NCBI GenBank assembly: GCA_011390535.1
Contig: JAABSF010000177.1
Location: 1-6,184 of the forward strand
Direction: 5' to 3'
Length of the DNA stretch: 6,184 nt
DNA from: Deltaproteobacteria bacterium
GTDB lineage: Bacteria; Myxococcota_A; Polyangia; HGW-17; SLPX01
The notes below the pieces were generated by a model. It was not told where the DNA came from. It made no database searches and saw only the letters and a list, made by a program, of their open reading frames with translations. The position numbers and the translations under genes were made by a program. Each line of letters begins with the position of its first letter. Positions within the stretch are counted from its first letter, which is position 1. Positions 5,050-6,184 of the stretch are shown piece by piece.

Positions 5050-6184
5050 GTGTCTGAATCAAATGACTCCCGTAACAAAAGCGGCTCTATAAAGCCGATT
5101 CCGAACACTGAAGTCCGGACAGAGTCTCATGGCCGGCGATATGGCGATCTGACCGATTTGAATCGCGACGGGATTATCCTCAAATCCATCGGGCGCGAAC
5201 GTCTGGAAGGTTTTGCCAATGATTATCTGGAATTGCTCGGGACCTCTTCTGCTATCTACGAGGCAAACGGCGACTACGCCTTTGGGTTTTTTACCTCAGG
5301 GTGGTGCCGGATGATGGACCTTGCCTCGCGCAATCTTTGCGATACATCAGATAACGCCGAAGCGCTGAGCTCCGGCCGGTGGCTGTGCCATGAATCCTGC
5401 TGGACGGATTGTTCAAAGCGAAGCATTGCCGAAGGTGCCCCCGTGGACATTAAGTGTAACGGTGGCCTTCGAATGTACGCCGTACCGATCCTGGCGCATG
5501 GGAATGTCGTGGGAGCGATGAATTTCGGGTACGGCGATCCGCCGACAGACCCGGAACAGCTGCGAAAGCTGGCGAATACCTACCATCTTGATTATGGTGA
5601 CCTGGTTCGTGAAGCTGATGCATATGACCCGCGTCCGCCGTTTATGATTGAGCTTGCCAAAAAAAGGTTGCATGCGACAGCTCGACTCATTGGCTCCATG
5701 ATCGAGACAAAGAAGGCCGAAGAGGCGCTGCGGGAGAGCCGGCAACTATTAAAAAAAACCCAACAGATTGCAAAAACCGGGGGCTGGGTTTGGGATGAGG
5801 AGTTCAAGTCGATGACCTGGACGGATGAAACTTACCGCATTCATGGGATGAAGCCCGGTGAGCTTTCGTCGGGGTCACCTGAGCTTATCCAGCGCAGCAT
5901 AGCGTGTTATGACGAGAAAGACCGATCGAAAATTGAGTCGGCGTTCAGGCGTTGCGTTGAAAAAGGGACACCTTATACCTACGAGTTTCCTATCACGACC
6001 ATACAGGGACAGCGAAAATGGATTCAAACATCAGCAAAGGCCTTGTTGAAAGGCGGCATGGTTTCAAAGGTTTATGGTTATATTGTCGACATTACTGAGC
6101 GTAGAAAGGCGGAAGAAGAACTAAACCATTCTTATCGTTTGATGAAGTATATAATAGAGCATACTCGGAGCGCCGTCGCGGTAC
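5050..6184 (+). CDS. PocR-like/PAS sensor protein, probable signalling kinase, 3' end missing
   Basis: N-terminal 378 codons of a signal-transduction protein; the frame stays open to the window end, so the output domain (histidine kinase, GGDEF or other) is not visible. No membrane segment is seen, so sensing is probably cytoplasmic. Residues about 48-178 form a PocR-like ligand-binding domain. It contains WLCHESCWTDC (111-121), IKCNGGLRMYAVPI (134-147) and NFGYGDPP (158-165), with cysteines at 86, 97, 113, 117, 121 and 136. Residues about 195-235 are a charged helix ending in KKAEEALRESRQ, typical of the link between sensor modules. A PAS fold (about 236-345) has GGWVWD (244-249) and TWTDETYRIHG (256-266), then a PAC end with YGYIVDITERRKAEEEL (342-358). 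A second PAS appears to begin near 360. The start is GTG with AGGAGG eight bases upstream and an in-frame stop just before. It is divergent from the lipoprotein operon. Architecture is confident; ligand and output are unknown. Confidence 0.85.
   Translation, partial: MSESNDSRNKSGSIKPIPNTEVRTESHGRRYGDLTDLNRDGIILKSIGRERLEGFANDYLELLGTSSAIYEANGDYAFGFFTSGWCRMMDLASRNLCDTSDNAEALSSGRWLCHESCWTDCSKRSIAEGAPVDIKCNGGLRMYAVPILAHGNVVGAMNFGYGDPPTDPEQLRKLANTYHLDYGDLVREADAYDPRPPFMIELAKKRLHATARLIGSMIETKKAEEALRESRQLLKKTQQIAKTGGWVWDEEFKSMTWTDETYRIHGMKPGELSSGSPELIQRSIACYDEKDRSKIESAFRRCVEKGTPYTYEFPITTIQGQRKWIQTSAKALLKGGMVSKVYGYIVDITERRKAEEELNHSYRLMKYIIEHTRSAVAV

Noticed and set aside
5413..5807. Minus-strand frames at the right end
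   Set aside because: They are antisense to the PocR-like/PAS gene, whose frame has clear domain motifs and a strong ribosome site.

Overview
The window is 6,184 bases of bacterial chromosome-like DNA with five protein-coding genes, two of which run off the ends. No rRNA, tRNA, CRISPR array, transposase or phage gene is visible. Gene types point to a deltaproteobacterium in the broad sense (Myxococcota, Bradymonadota or Desulfobacterota-like): cysteine-rich lipoproteins with NCGxCG repeats, a TPR-like plus cyclic-nucleotide-binding-fold protein, and a PocR/PAS sensor protein. Base composition looks moderate rather than the high GC of classical Myxococcus. This placement is an inference from gene content only.

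Layout. Bases 1-1092 (+) hold the 3' part of a NYN-domain (LabA/DUF88-like, PIN-fold) putative ribonuclease with an acidic linker and a C-terminal winged-helix-like region. A 128-base convergent gap follows. Bases 1221-4436 carry three minus-strand genes in a probable operon, read right to left. First is a 297-residue cysteine-rich lipoprotein (3543-4436). Three bases after its stop comes a 240-residue lipoprotein made of three 9-10-cysteine repeats (2817-3539). Last, 69 bases further on, is a 508-residue protein with helical repeats and two cyclic-nucleotide-binding-like folds (1221-2747). Bases 4437-5049 are a 613-base divergent intergenic region with several short stem-loops and no convincing gene. 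From 5050 (+) to the window end is the N-terminal part of a PocR-like/PAS signalling protein. It starts at GTG behind a near-perfect Shine-Dalgarno and has no stop inside the window.

How they may work together. The two lipoproteins should be exported, lipidated and disulphide-rich. Their order and tight spacing imply co-expression, and the intracellular CNB-like protein may be a co-transcribed regulator or scaffold. The sensor gene is divergent and may belong to a separate unit. No known pathway can be named. The most unusual material is the lipoprotein pair with its CNB-like partner, whose first CNB fold lacks the expected phosphate-binding arginine.
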